Assembly: GCA_947630935.1 (NCBI GenBank)
Contig: CANRJL010000013.1
Location: forward strand, 1-14,357
Direction of reading: 5' to 3'
DNA: 14,357 nt
From: an uncultured Bacilli bacterium
GTDB lineage: Bacteria; Bacillota_I; Bacilli_A; RF39; UBA660
Shown: piece by piece, positions 6,638 to 12,930 of the stretch
Layout: each line of letters begins with the position of its first letter
Position numbering within the stretch: position 1 is the first letter of the stretch
Notes under the pieces: generated by a model
The model's database searches: none
What the model saw: only the letters and a program-made list of their open reading frames with translations
What the model was told of the DNA's origin: nothing
Position numbers and translations under genes: made by a program

Positions 6638-7993
6638 TTGACGGATAAATCTTTATGGGAACAATTTTTAAAAAATATTTATGATGAAGTAAATTCAGCA
6701 TCTTACCACGCTTGGTTTAGTGACTTAAAATTAATAGCTATTTTAAAAGATAAAATTCAAATTCAAGTACCAATGGAAATTCATAAAAGAATCTTAAGTG
6801 AAAATTATTATAGTTTAATTGAAGATACTTTTTATAGATTAACAAATATAAATTATAATTTTGAATTTCTTTTGAAAGATGAAATTGAGCCAATGGAAGA
6901 AGTTTTAAATTTAGATTCGTTAACAACTACTAGCAATAATGATAAAGTAGAAAATTGGGACTCTAATTTGATTTCAACTTTAAATTTTGATAATTATATT
7001 GTCGGTGATTCTAATCGACTGGCTAAAGTAGCAGGCATGGCAGTAGCTGAACAACCTGGAAAAATTCATAATCCTTTATTTATTTATGGCAAAAGTGGGT
7101 TAGGAAAAACTCATTTAATGCACGCGATTGGGAATTATATAGTAGCAACTTCGAATAAAAAAGTATTATATACAACAAGTGAAATGTTTAAGGATGACTA
7201 TGTTAGTATTAGTAATACTTCAAATAATGTTACTGATGTAGCTGATTTTAAAAAAAAATATCGAGATTTAGATGTTTTAATTATTGATGATATTCAATAT
7301 TTAGTAGGAGCAGAGAAAACTCAACAAGAATTTTTTCATACATTTAATGCTTTGCATCAGGCGAATAAACAAATTATTATTAGTTCAGATAGAAGTCCAG
7401 ATGATTTAAAATTACTGGAAGAACGGTTGCGAAGTAGATTTATGTGGGGTCTTCCAGTGGATATTTATCCACCAGATTTTGAATTACGTTGTAAAATTAT
7501 TAAACAAAAATTAAAAAATATGACAATTTCAACCAAAATTGATGAGAATGTGATAGAATATATTGCAAATAGTTGTCAAAATGATGTACGTTTTTTAGAA
7601 GGAGCAATTAATAGGCTTATGGCATATACAGCTATGATTGTTCCAGATAAAATTGATTTAAATTTTGCTATTGAAGCACTTGCTGATTTTGTTAATAAAA
7701 ATATTTATAAAACTAATAGTATTGAAGGAATTCAAAAAGCTGTAGCAGATTATTATAAGATAACTATTGAAGATTTAAAAGGGAAAAGAAAAAGTGCGAA
7801 TATAGCTTATCCAAGGATGATTGGGATGTATTTAGCTAAAACTTTAACTGATGAAAATTTTAATCGAATTGGACTAGAATTTGGGGGAAGAGACCACTCT
7901 ACAGTTATTCATGCTTGTAATAGAATAGAAGCAGATTTAAAAACTAATATGAATCTCACTACACAATTAAAGGAAATTAAAAATATGATGTGA
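6638..7993 (+). CDS. dnaA: Chromosomal replication initiator protein DnaA
   Basis: DnaA is the AAA+ initiator that binds DnaA boxes, melts oriC and helps load the helicase. The TTG at 6638 is chosen: it has GGGGTG exactly 5 nt upstream, the same arrangement as comK and gyrA here, and gives a family-like start (LTDKSLWEQFLKNI). An in-frame ATG at 6605 would add 11 residues but has no Shine-Dalgarno. The product is then 451 aa. Domain I lies in the first ~75 residues, followed by a short linker. The AAA+ part has Walker A GKSGLGKTH (151-159, an unusual KS in place of the common GVGLGKT style) and Walker B VLIIDDIQ (213-220), then SSDRSPDDL and LEERLRSRFMWGL. Domain IV contains the DNA-binding signature GGRDHSTVIHA (416-426). 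The initiator-specific helix region appears about 4 residues longer than in B. subtilis. Confidence 0.96.
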   Translation: MTDKSLWEQFLKNIYDEVNSASYHAWFSDLKLIAILKDKIQIQVPMEIHKRILSENYYSLIEDTFYRLTNINYNFEFLLKDEIEPMEEVLNLDSLTTTSNNDKVENWDSNLISTLNFDNYIVGDSNRLAKVAGMAVAEQPGKIHNPLFIYGKSGLGKTHLMHAIGNYIVATSNKKVLYTTSEMFKDDYVSISNTSNNVTDVADFKKKYRDLDVLIIDDIQYLVGAEKTQQEFFHTFNALHQANKQIIISSDRSPDDLKLLEERLRSRFMWGLPVDIYPPDFELRCKIIKQKLKNMTISTKIDENVIEYIANSCQNDVRFLEGAINRLMAYTAMIVPDKIDLNFAIEALADFVNKNIYKTNSIEGIQKAVADYYKITIEDLKGKRKSANIAYPRMIGMYLAKTLTDENFNRIGLEFGGRDHSTVIHACNRIEADLKTNMNLTTQLKEIKNMM

Positions 7994-8026
7994 ATAACTT
8001 AATAGAGAAGTGAATAGTTATCTACT
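7989..8026. promoter_or_regulatory. DnaA boxes at the 3' end of dnaA and in the dnaA-dnaN gap
   Basis: TTATTCACA on the minus strand at 7989-7997 matches the relaxed consensus TTATNCACA and spans the dnaA stop codon. Two weaker matches follow: CTATTCACT (minus, 8009-8017) and TTATCTACT (plus, 8018-8026), which abut in opposite orientation. Confidence 0.6.
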
Positions 8027-8068
8027 TAAAAATCTAGTTGTTAAATCAGGAAATTAAAGGTTTGGCAA

Positions 8069-8088
8069 AGTTATCCACTTTATCAACA
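8069..8088 (+). repeat. oriC: Right copy of the 20-bp inverted repeat: two abutting DnaA boxes
   Basis: AGTTATCCACTTTATCAACA contains plus-strand boxes TTATCCACT (8071-8079) and TTATCAACA (8080-8088). It is the exact reverse complement of 6468-6487. It sits three bases before the A/T-only tract and points towards it, as DnaA boxes do next to the unwinding element in B. subtilis. Confidence 0.85.
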
Positions 8089-8091
8089 CAC

Positions 8092-8123
8092 TTAATATAT
8101 ATAATATATATAAATATTAAAAA
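8092..8123. other. Candidate DNA unwinding element (DUE)
   Basis: A run of 32 consecutive A/T bases, largely TA steps, follows directly on the right-hand DnaA-box pair and ends just before the dnaN Shine-Dalgarno. Position and composition match the B. subtilis unwinding element in the dnaA-dnaN gap. Clear TAG-type DnaA trios or a GC clamp between box and tract are not evident. A TATAAT at 8100-8105 could also serve as a -10 for dnaN, but no matching -35 was found. Confidence 0.6.
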
Positions 8124-8139
8124 GAAAGAGGTACGAAAA

Positions 8140-9258
8140 ATGAAATTTGCAATTGATAAAGCTATTTTATTAGAAAATTTAACGAATGTAATTAAAGGGG
8201 TATCTACAAAAAATGTAATTCCTATTTTAAATGGTATTAAGTTTGAATTAACAGAGAAGGGGTTATTGTTATTAGCAAGTGATAGTGAACTTGCTATAGA
8301 AACATTTATTGAAAGTTCTTTTATAAAGAATATTGAAAAGACAGGAACAATTATTATAAGTAGTAAATATATTTTAGATATTATAAGAAAGATGCCTACT
8401 GATGTTATTAATTTTGAAGTAGTTGATAACTTAAAAATTAAAATATATTCAGATTCTAATTTGTATAATTTAAATTGTTTAGATCCTAATGATTATCCAA
8501 ATATAAAATTATCGGTTCATAAAGACCCAATTGTTATGAAAGCAGATGTTTTAAAACAAATTATTAATCAAACGTCTTTTGCTATTTCAAATCAAGAATT
8601 AAGACCATTATTAACTGGGGTAAATATTAAAATTAATGGTGATATCATGGAATGTATTGCAACTGACTCATATCGTCTTGCAAAAAAGAATATAAAATTA
8701 GATGTTCCAGTAGCTACTGATGTTAATATAGTTGTTCCTGGTAAAAATATTATGGAATTAGAGAAGATTTTGACTGATGAAGAGGATGTTTTAATTCATA
8801 TTTTTAATAATAGAGTTTTATTTCAATATAAAAATATAAAATTTCAATCAAATATTCTTTCTGGAACTTATCCTAATACTTCTAATTTAATTCCAACAGA
8901 ATTTGAAATTTTAGTACAAGTTAAAAAGAGTGATTTTACAGGAGCTGTTGATAGAGCAGCATTGCTTACACAAGGGAAAGATAAAAATATTATTAAAATG
9001 AAGATTGAACATAAACAAATGATTATTAATTCTTATGCTTCAGAAATAGGAAAAACTGAAGAAAAATTATATGTTGATACTGATGAAAAATCAAATATTG
9101 ATATTTCTTTTAGTGCTAAATATATGTTAGAAGCATTAAAAACAATTAATGATGAAGATATTTTGGTTCTTTTAAATAATGATGTTAAACCAATTATTGT
9201 TAAATCATTAACAGATGAATCTTTAATTCAATTAATTTTACCAATTAAGACTTTCTGA
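8140..9258 (+). CDS. dnaN: DNA polymerase III subunit beta (sliding clamp)
   Basis: DnaN forms the ring-shaped dimer that tethers DNA polymerase III and many other factors to DNA. The start is ATG 8140 (MKFAIDKAILLENLTNVIKGVS) with an AGAGGT Shine-Dalgarno. A longer reading from TTG 8038 would run through the DnaA boxes and the A/T tract and is rejected. The product is 372 aa, close to the 378 of B. subtilis. Three clamp domains are recognisable: the first contains NVIPILNGIKFEL, the second includes ELRPLLTGVNIKINGD and IATDSYRLAKK, and the third ends with the hallmark LIQLILPIKTF. It lies 146 bp after dnaA across the right oriC part. An intrinsic terminator overlaps its stop codon (TGA). Confidence 0.97.
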   Translation: MKFAIDKAILLENLTNVIKGVSTKNVIPILNGIKFELTEKGLLLLASDSELAIETFIESSFIKNIEKTGTIIISSKYILDIIRKMPTDVINFEVVDNLKIKIYSDSNLYNLNCLDPNDYPNIKLSVHKDPIVMKADVLKQIINQTSFAISNQELRPLLTGVNIKINGDIMECIATDSYRLAKKNIKLDVPVATDVNIVVPGKNIMELEKILTDEEDVLIHIFNNRVLFQYKNIKFQSNILSGTYPNTSNLIPTEFEILVQVKKSDFTGAVDRAALLTQGKDKNIIKMKIEHKQMIINSYASEIGKTEEKLYVDTDEKSNIDISFSAKYMLEALKTINDEDILVLLNNDVKPIIVKSLTDESLIQLILPIKTF

Positions 9259-9282
9259 TTATTTTAAGAAAGTTTTTTTTTT
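9247..9282 (+). terminator. Intrinsic terminator at the end of dnaN
   Basis: Stem ACTTTCT (9250-9256) / AGAAAGT (9267-9273), extendable by A-T and G-U pairs, with a 10-nt loop, followed by a run of T to 9282. The dnaN stop codon lies in the stem and loop. It separates dnaA-dnaN from comK. Confidence 0.75.
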
Positions 9283-9309
9283 CGACATTTTTTAAAACTT
9301 TAATATGTT
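9282..9309 (+). promoter_or_regulatory. Possible comK promoter
   Basis: TCGACA (9282-9287), a 16-bp spacer and TATGTT (9304-9309). The presence of a terminator upstream makes some promoter here likely, but the match is only moderate. No convincing pair of ComK AT-boxes (AAAA-N5-TTTT) could be distinguished from the AT-rich background. Confidence 0.35.
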
Positions 9310-9345
9310 ATTGTAAATTTAATTTCATATTTAGGGGGTGAAAGA

Positions 9346-9804
9346 ATGGATCGGTATGAAATTAATGATAAAACTTTAGCAATTGTTGCTTGTAATGAGC
9401 ATTTATCAAAGGTGTATGAAGATGATCAATCATTTTATGTTCATAATAGTTCAAAACAAATTATGGAAGATAGTTGTAATTATTTTGGGAGTAGTTTGGA
9501 GGGTAGGCGAAAAGGGACAGAATCTTTAATTGGTATTAATTATAAAGCGCCAATAATTGTAGAAGAATCAAGAGAAATTATTTTTTTTCCAACAAGTTCT
9601 CTGCGAAATGTTGATAACTCGTGGATAAGTTTAAATCATATTGATAAATATTATAAATCTGGTAAAGATATAACAATTCTTTTTAAAAATAAAATTACAA
9701 TCAGATTTCCTATTTCTTATGGTGTTTTGGATAATCAAGTTTTACGTTCAACTCGTTTAGAAAGTGCATTAAGAAGTCGTAAAAATGGTAAAAAAACATT
9801 TTAA
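9346..9804 (+). CDS. comK: ComK-family competence transcription factor (short form)
   Basis: ComK is the master activator of DNA-uptake genes in B. subtilis, binding minor-groove AT-boxes. This 152-aa product aligns along its length with the first ~150 residues of B. subtilis ComK. Matching blocks are YEINDKTLAIV (4-14), FYVHNSSKQIMEDSC (30-44), FGSSLEGRRKGT (47-58), YKAPIIV (66-72), FFPTSS (80-85), SWIS (92-95), FPISY (121-125) and NQVLRS (130-135). The end is abrupt (RSRKNGKKTF), so the region corresponding to the last ~35-40 residues of B. subtilis ComK, including the FMLYPK motif recognised by MecA, is absent. The start has a very strong Shine-Dalgarno (GGGGTG, 5-nt spacing). It sits between dnaN and recF, where many Bacillota have yaaA/rlbA. 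Codon use matches the neighbours. Family assignment is firm; activity as a competence regulator is inferred. Confidence 0.88.
   Translation: MDRYEINDKTLAIVACNEHLSKVYEDDQSFYVHNSSKQIMEDSCNYFGSSLEGRRKGTESLIGINYKAPIIVEESREIIFFPTSSLRNVDNSWISLNHIDKYYKSGKDITILFKNKITIRFPISYGVLDNQVLRSTRLESALRSRKNGKKTF
9609..9628 (-). promoter_or_regulatory. DnaA-box-like pair inside comK
   Basis: Minus-strand TTATCAACA (9609-9617) and TTATCCACG (9620-9628) lie 2 bp apart, in the same order and orientation as the oriC pair at 6468-6485. The bases encode VDNSWI in ComK, so coding constraint could explain part of it. Confidence 0.35.
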
Positions 9805-9818
9805 AGCAATTAATTCTG

Positions 9819-9827
9819 TGATATAAT
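9819..9827 (+). promoter_or_regulatory. Extended -10 promoter upstream of recF
   Basis: TGATATAAT is a perfect extended -10 (TGn plus TATAAT at 9822-9827), located just after the comK stop. No good -35 is seen at the usual spacing, which extended -10 promoters can tolerate. It would serve recF-gyrB-gyrA, with a leader of about 60 nt. Confidence 0.55.
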
Positions 9828-9894
9828 GGTTATAGGTATGGGAGTATTAATATATCTGTTACTTTTCTGTATGACAAAATTAAGGGGCAATTTT

Positions 9895-11010
9895 ATGCAA
9901 TTACAAAATTTAAAGTTATTACATTTTAGAAATTATGAACATTTAGAAATTGACTTTCATCCACAATTAAATATTTTATATGGTAATAATGGTGTTGGTA
10001 AAACTAATTTGGTAGAAGCTATTTATGTTTTAGCTTTAACTAGAAGTTTTCGAAATGTTCAAGATCGTATTTTGCTTCAAAATGGCGCGAGTTTAAGTAA
10101 AATTGAAGGTAATATTTCTTCCTCTATGACAACATATCCCGTTAATTATCGTTTTTATTTGTCAAAAGAAGGAAAAAAAGTAAAAATTGATAAAAATAAA
10201 GTAACAAAGTTGAGTAATTATATTACGAAAATTCCAATTGTTTTGTTTCATCCAGATGATTTAAAAATTATTAAAGATACTCCAAGTACCAGAAGAAGAC
10301 AAATGAATATTTCTATTTCTCAGTATAGCTTTTTATATTTAAAAAATTTAAGTATTTATAATAAGATTTTAAAACAAAGAAATAATTATTTAAAAAAAAT
10401 TATGATTAATGCAAATCAATCTTATGATTATTTGAATATTTTAACTGAAAAATTGGCAAATTATGGACTTAAAATTTATCAGGAAAGAGAAGAATTCATA
10501 AATAAAATAAATTTATATTTAGAATCTATTTATGAACAGATTACTGGTAAAGCTAATTTGCATTTGGTTTATAAATCTGATTATGAAAAATTAAATTTAA
10601 AAAGTATATTGAAGATGTATCAAAAAATGTTAAAAAAAGATTTAGCTTTTGGCAAGACAAATTTTGGTATTCATACGGATGATTTTAAGTTTCTTTTGGA
10701 AAATGAGGAAATTAAAGATTATGGAAGTGAAGGTCAACAAAAAAATGCTATTATAGCTTATAAATTTTGCGAATTGGAATTGTTAAAAGAAAAGAAAAAA
10801 GAGTATCCTATTTTTATATTAGATGATTTATTTAGTGAATTAGATACTTTGAAAATTAAAAATATTTTTCAGTTATTGAAAAAGGAAGTTCAAACATTTA
10901 TTACGACTACAGATATTCATTTGTTTTCTTCATTTCCAATTGATTGTTATAAAAGTTTTTTGATTGATGAAGGAACTGTAGTAAAGGAGAGTATATATGA
11001 AAGAGAATAG
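9895..11010 (+). CDS. recF: DNA replication and repair protein RecF
   Basis: RecF is an SMC-like ATPase that with RecO and RecR loads RecA at single-strand gaps and helps stalled forks. The start is ATG 9895 (MQLQNLKLLHFRNY) with an AAGGGG Shine-Dalgarno; in-frame ATGs at 9826 and 9838 lie in or just after the -10 and add non-family residues. The 371-aa length matches B. subtilis (370). Walker A is GNNGVGKTN (30-38). The ABC-type signature is GSEGQQ (277-282), and Walker B with the D-loop is FILDDLFSELD (about 307-317). The middle is Lys/Tyr-rich with coiled-coil character, as in the family. Its end overlaps the gyrB start by 14 bp. The usual S4-domain gene yaaA/rlbA before recF is absent. 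Confidence 0.96.
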   Translation: MQLQNLKLLHFRNYEHLEIDFHPQLNILYGNNGVGKTNLVEAIYVLALTRSFRNVQDRILLQNGASLSKIEGNISSSMTTYPVNYRFYLSKEGKKVKIDKNKVTKLSNYITKIPIVLFHPDDLKIIKDTPSTRRRQMNISISQYSFLYLKNLSIYNKILKQRNNYLKKIMINANQSYDYLNILTEKLANYGLKIYQEREEFINKINLYLESIYEQITGKANLHLVYKSDYEKLNLKSILKMYQKMLKKDLAFGKTNFGIHTDDFKFLLENEEIKDYGSEGQQKNAIIAYKFCELELLKEKKKEYPIFILDDLFSELDTLKIKNIFQLLKKEVQTFITTTDIHLFSSFPIDCYKSFLIDEGTVVKESIYERE

Positions 11011-12916
11011 TAACCATTATAATGATAATGATATTCAGGTTTTAGAAGGACTAGAAGCAGTTCGGAAACGTCCTGGTATGTATATTGGTAATACTAATGA
11101 AGCTGGTTTACATCATTTAGTATGGGAAATTGTTGATAATGCCGTTGATGAAGCTTTAGCGGGATATTGTGATGATATTGAAGTTGAAATAGGTAAAGGA
11201 AACGTTATTACGGTTAAGGATGATGGTCGAGGTATGCCTACAGGTACAAATGCTAAGACAGGTTTATCAACGATTGAAACAATTTTTACGGTGTTACATG
11301 CTGGTGGAAAGTTTGGTGGAGGAGGCTACAAAGTTTCTGGTGGTTTGCATGGAGTTGGGGCATCTGTTGTTAATGCATTATCTGATTGGTTGGAAGTTCG
11401 TGTTTATCGTGAAGGCAAGGTTTATTATCAAAGATTTGAAAATGGTGGACATCCTGTTGAACCTTTGAAGGTAATTGATGAATGTAGTATTGAACGAACA
11501 GGAACTACTGTTACTTTTCATGCCGATCCGTTGATGTTTGAAACAACAATTTATAATTGGGATATTCTTTATAAACGTTTACAAGAAATGGCTTTTTTGA
11601 ATAAGGGTGTTCGAATCACTTTAATCGATCAAAGAGAAGACGAAAGAAAAGAGATTTTTCATTATAACGGTGGAATTATTGAATATGTTCAAATGTTAAA
11701 TAAGAATAAGCAGCCTTTATTTGATGACATTGTGTATGTTGAAGGAAGAGAAGATGATATTTCTTTGGAAATCGCAATGCAATATAATGATTCATATACT
11801 TCTTCTATTTATTCATTTGCTAATAATATTCATACACCTGAAGGAGGCACTCATGAAGAAGGTGTGAAACAGGCTTTAACAAGGGTTATTAACAATTATG
11901 CTAAAAATGCTAAATTGTTAAAAGAAAATGATGATAGTCTAACAGGTGATGACGTTCGAGAGGGTGTGGCGATGATTATATCTTGTAAACATCCTAATCC
12001 CCAATTTGAAGGACAAACTAAGACAAAATTAGGAAATAGTGAAGTTAAAAAAATTGCTAATGATATTTTTGCAAATGGATTTGAGAGATTCTTGATGGAA
12101 AATCCTGAGGCTGCTAGGACAATTATTGATAAATGTATGACAGCATCTAGAGCAAGACTTGCCGCTAAGAAAGCGAGAGAATTGACAAGAAGAAAGACTG
12201 CTTTAGATGGTTTTAATACAATTGGTAAATTAGCTGATTGTACAAGTAAAGATGCTAGTATTTCAGAAATTTTTATTGTCGAGGGTGATAGTGCTGGTGG
12301 TTCAGCTAAGGATGCTCGTATTCCAAAAACTCAAGCTATATTGCCTTTACGTGGTAAAATTTTGAATGTGGAAAAGGCTAGATTAGACCGGGCTTTAGGT
12401 AATGAAGAAATAAGAACAATTATTACGGCTTTTGGGACGGGTATTGGTGATGAATTTGATTTAAGTAAGCTACGTTATAATAAAATAGTTATTATGACCG
12501 ATGCTGATGTTGATGGTGACCATATTCGAATTTTGTTATTAACTTTGTTTTATCGTTTCTTTAGACCTATTGTTGAAGCAGGTCATGTTTATGCTGCTCA
12601 ACCACCTTTATATAAAGTTGTTTATGGAAAAACGATTAAATATGTTCAAACTGATGAAGAATTAGCGTCTTATCGAGCTACTTTACCAGCTAATGCAAAA
12701 CCTTTAGTGCAAAGATTTAAAGGTTTAGGTGAAATGGACGCTATTGATTTAAGAGAGACAACAATGCATATAGAAAATCGAGTATTAAAGAGAATAACTG
12801 TTGATGATGCAATGGCAGCGGATAAAGTTTTTTCTGATTTAATGGGTGATGAAGTAACTCCTCGGAAAGAATATATCGAACAATTTGGTCAGTTTGCTCA
12901 AAATATTGATGCATAG
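10997..12916 (+). CDS. gyrB: DNA gyrase subunit B
   Basis: GyrB is the ATPase subunit of gyrase, which introduces negative supercoils with GyrA. The 639-aa product has the Bacillota length. The GHKL ATPase domain shows EIVDNAVDEA with the Mg-binding Asn48, DDGRGMP (75-81) and SGGLHGVG (114-121). The transducer domain follows. The TOPRIM part carries EGDSAGG (429-435) and DADVDGDHI (502-510), and the tail has QRFKGLGEMD and LRETTM where most gyrases read LWETTM. ATG 10997 overlaps the end of recF and has an AAAGGAG Shine-Dalgarno. ParE is the main alternative, but the position after recF and before gyrA argues for GyrB. Confidence 0.96.
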   Translation: MKENSNHYNDNDIQVLEGLEAVRKRPGMYIGNTNEAGLHHLVWEIVDNAVDEALAGYCDDIEVEIGKGNVITVKDDGRGMPTGTNAKTGLSTIETIFTVLHAGGKFGGGGYKVSGGLHGVGASVVNALSDWLEVRVYREGKVYYQRFENGGHPVEPLKVIDECSIERTGTTVTFHADPLMFETTIYNWDILYKRLQEMAFLNKGVRITLIDQREDERKEIFHYNGGIIEYVQMLNKNKQPLFDDIVYVEGREDDISLEIAMQYNDSYTSSIYSFANNIHTPEGGTHEEGVKQALTRVINNYAKNAKLLKENDDSLTGDDVREGVAMIISCKHPNPQFEGQTKTKLGNSEVKKIANDIFANGFERFLMENPEAARTIIDKCMTASRARLAAKKARELTRRKTALDGFNTIGKLADCTSKDASISEIFIVEGDSAGGSAKDARIPKTQAILPLRGKILNVEKARLDRALGNEEIRTIITAFGTGIGDEFDLSKLRYNKIVIMTDADVDGDHIRILLLTLFYRFFRPIVEAGHVYAAQPPLYKVVYGKTIKYVQTDEELASYRATLPANAKPLVQRFKGLGEMDAIDLRETTMHIENRVLKRITVDDAMAADKVFSDLMGDEVTPRKEYIEQFGQFAQNIDA

Positions 12917-12930
12917 TTAGGGGTGTTGTT

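Noticed and set aside
6738..6926. Minus-strand open frame of 62 codons
   Set aside because: It is antisense to the dnaA domain I region, AT-driven and without a start signal.
8038..8139. N-terminal extension of DnaN from a TTG
   Set aside because: It would translate the DnaA-box pair and A/T tract; the ATG at 8140 has a proper ribosome site and the family start.
9805..9894. A yaaA/rlbA-like small S4-domain gene or an extended RecF start
   Set aside because: The 90 bp between comK and recF contain only a promoter and leader; the in-frame extension (MVIGMGVLIY) does not resemble RecF or an S4 domain.
11220..11468. Second plus-strand frame of 82 codons inside gyrB
   Set aside because: It is an out-of-frame shadow of the GyrB ATPase domain.
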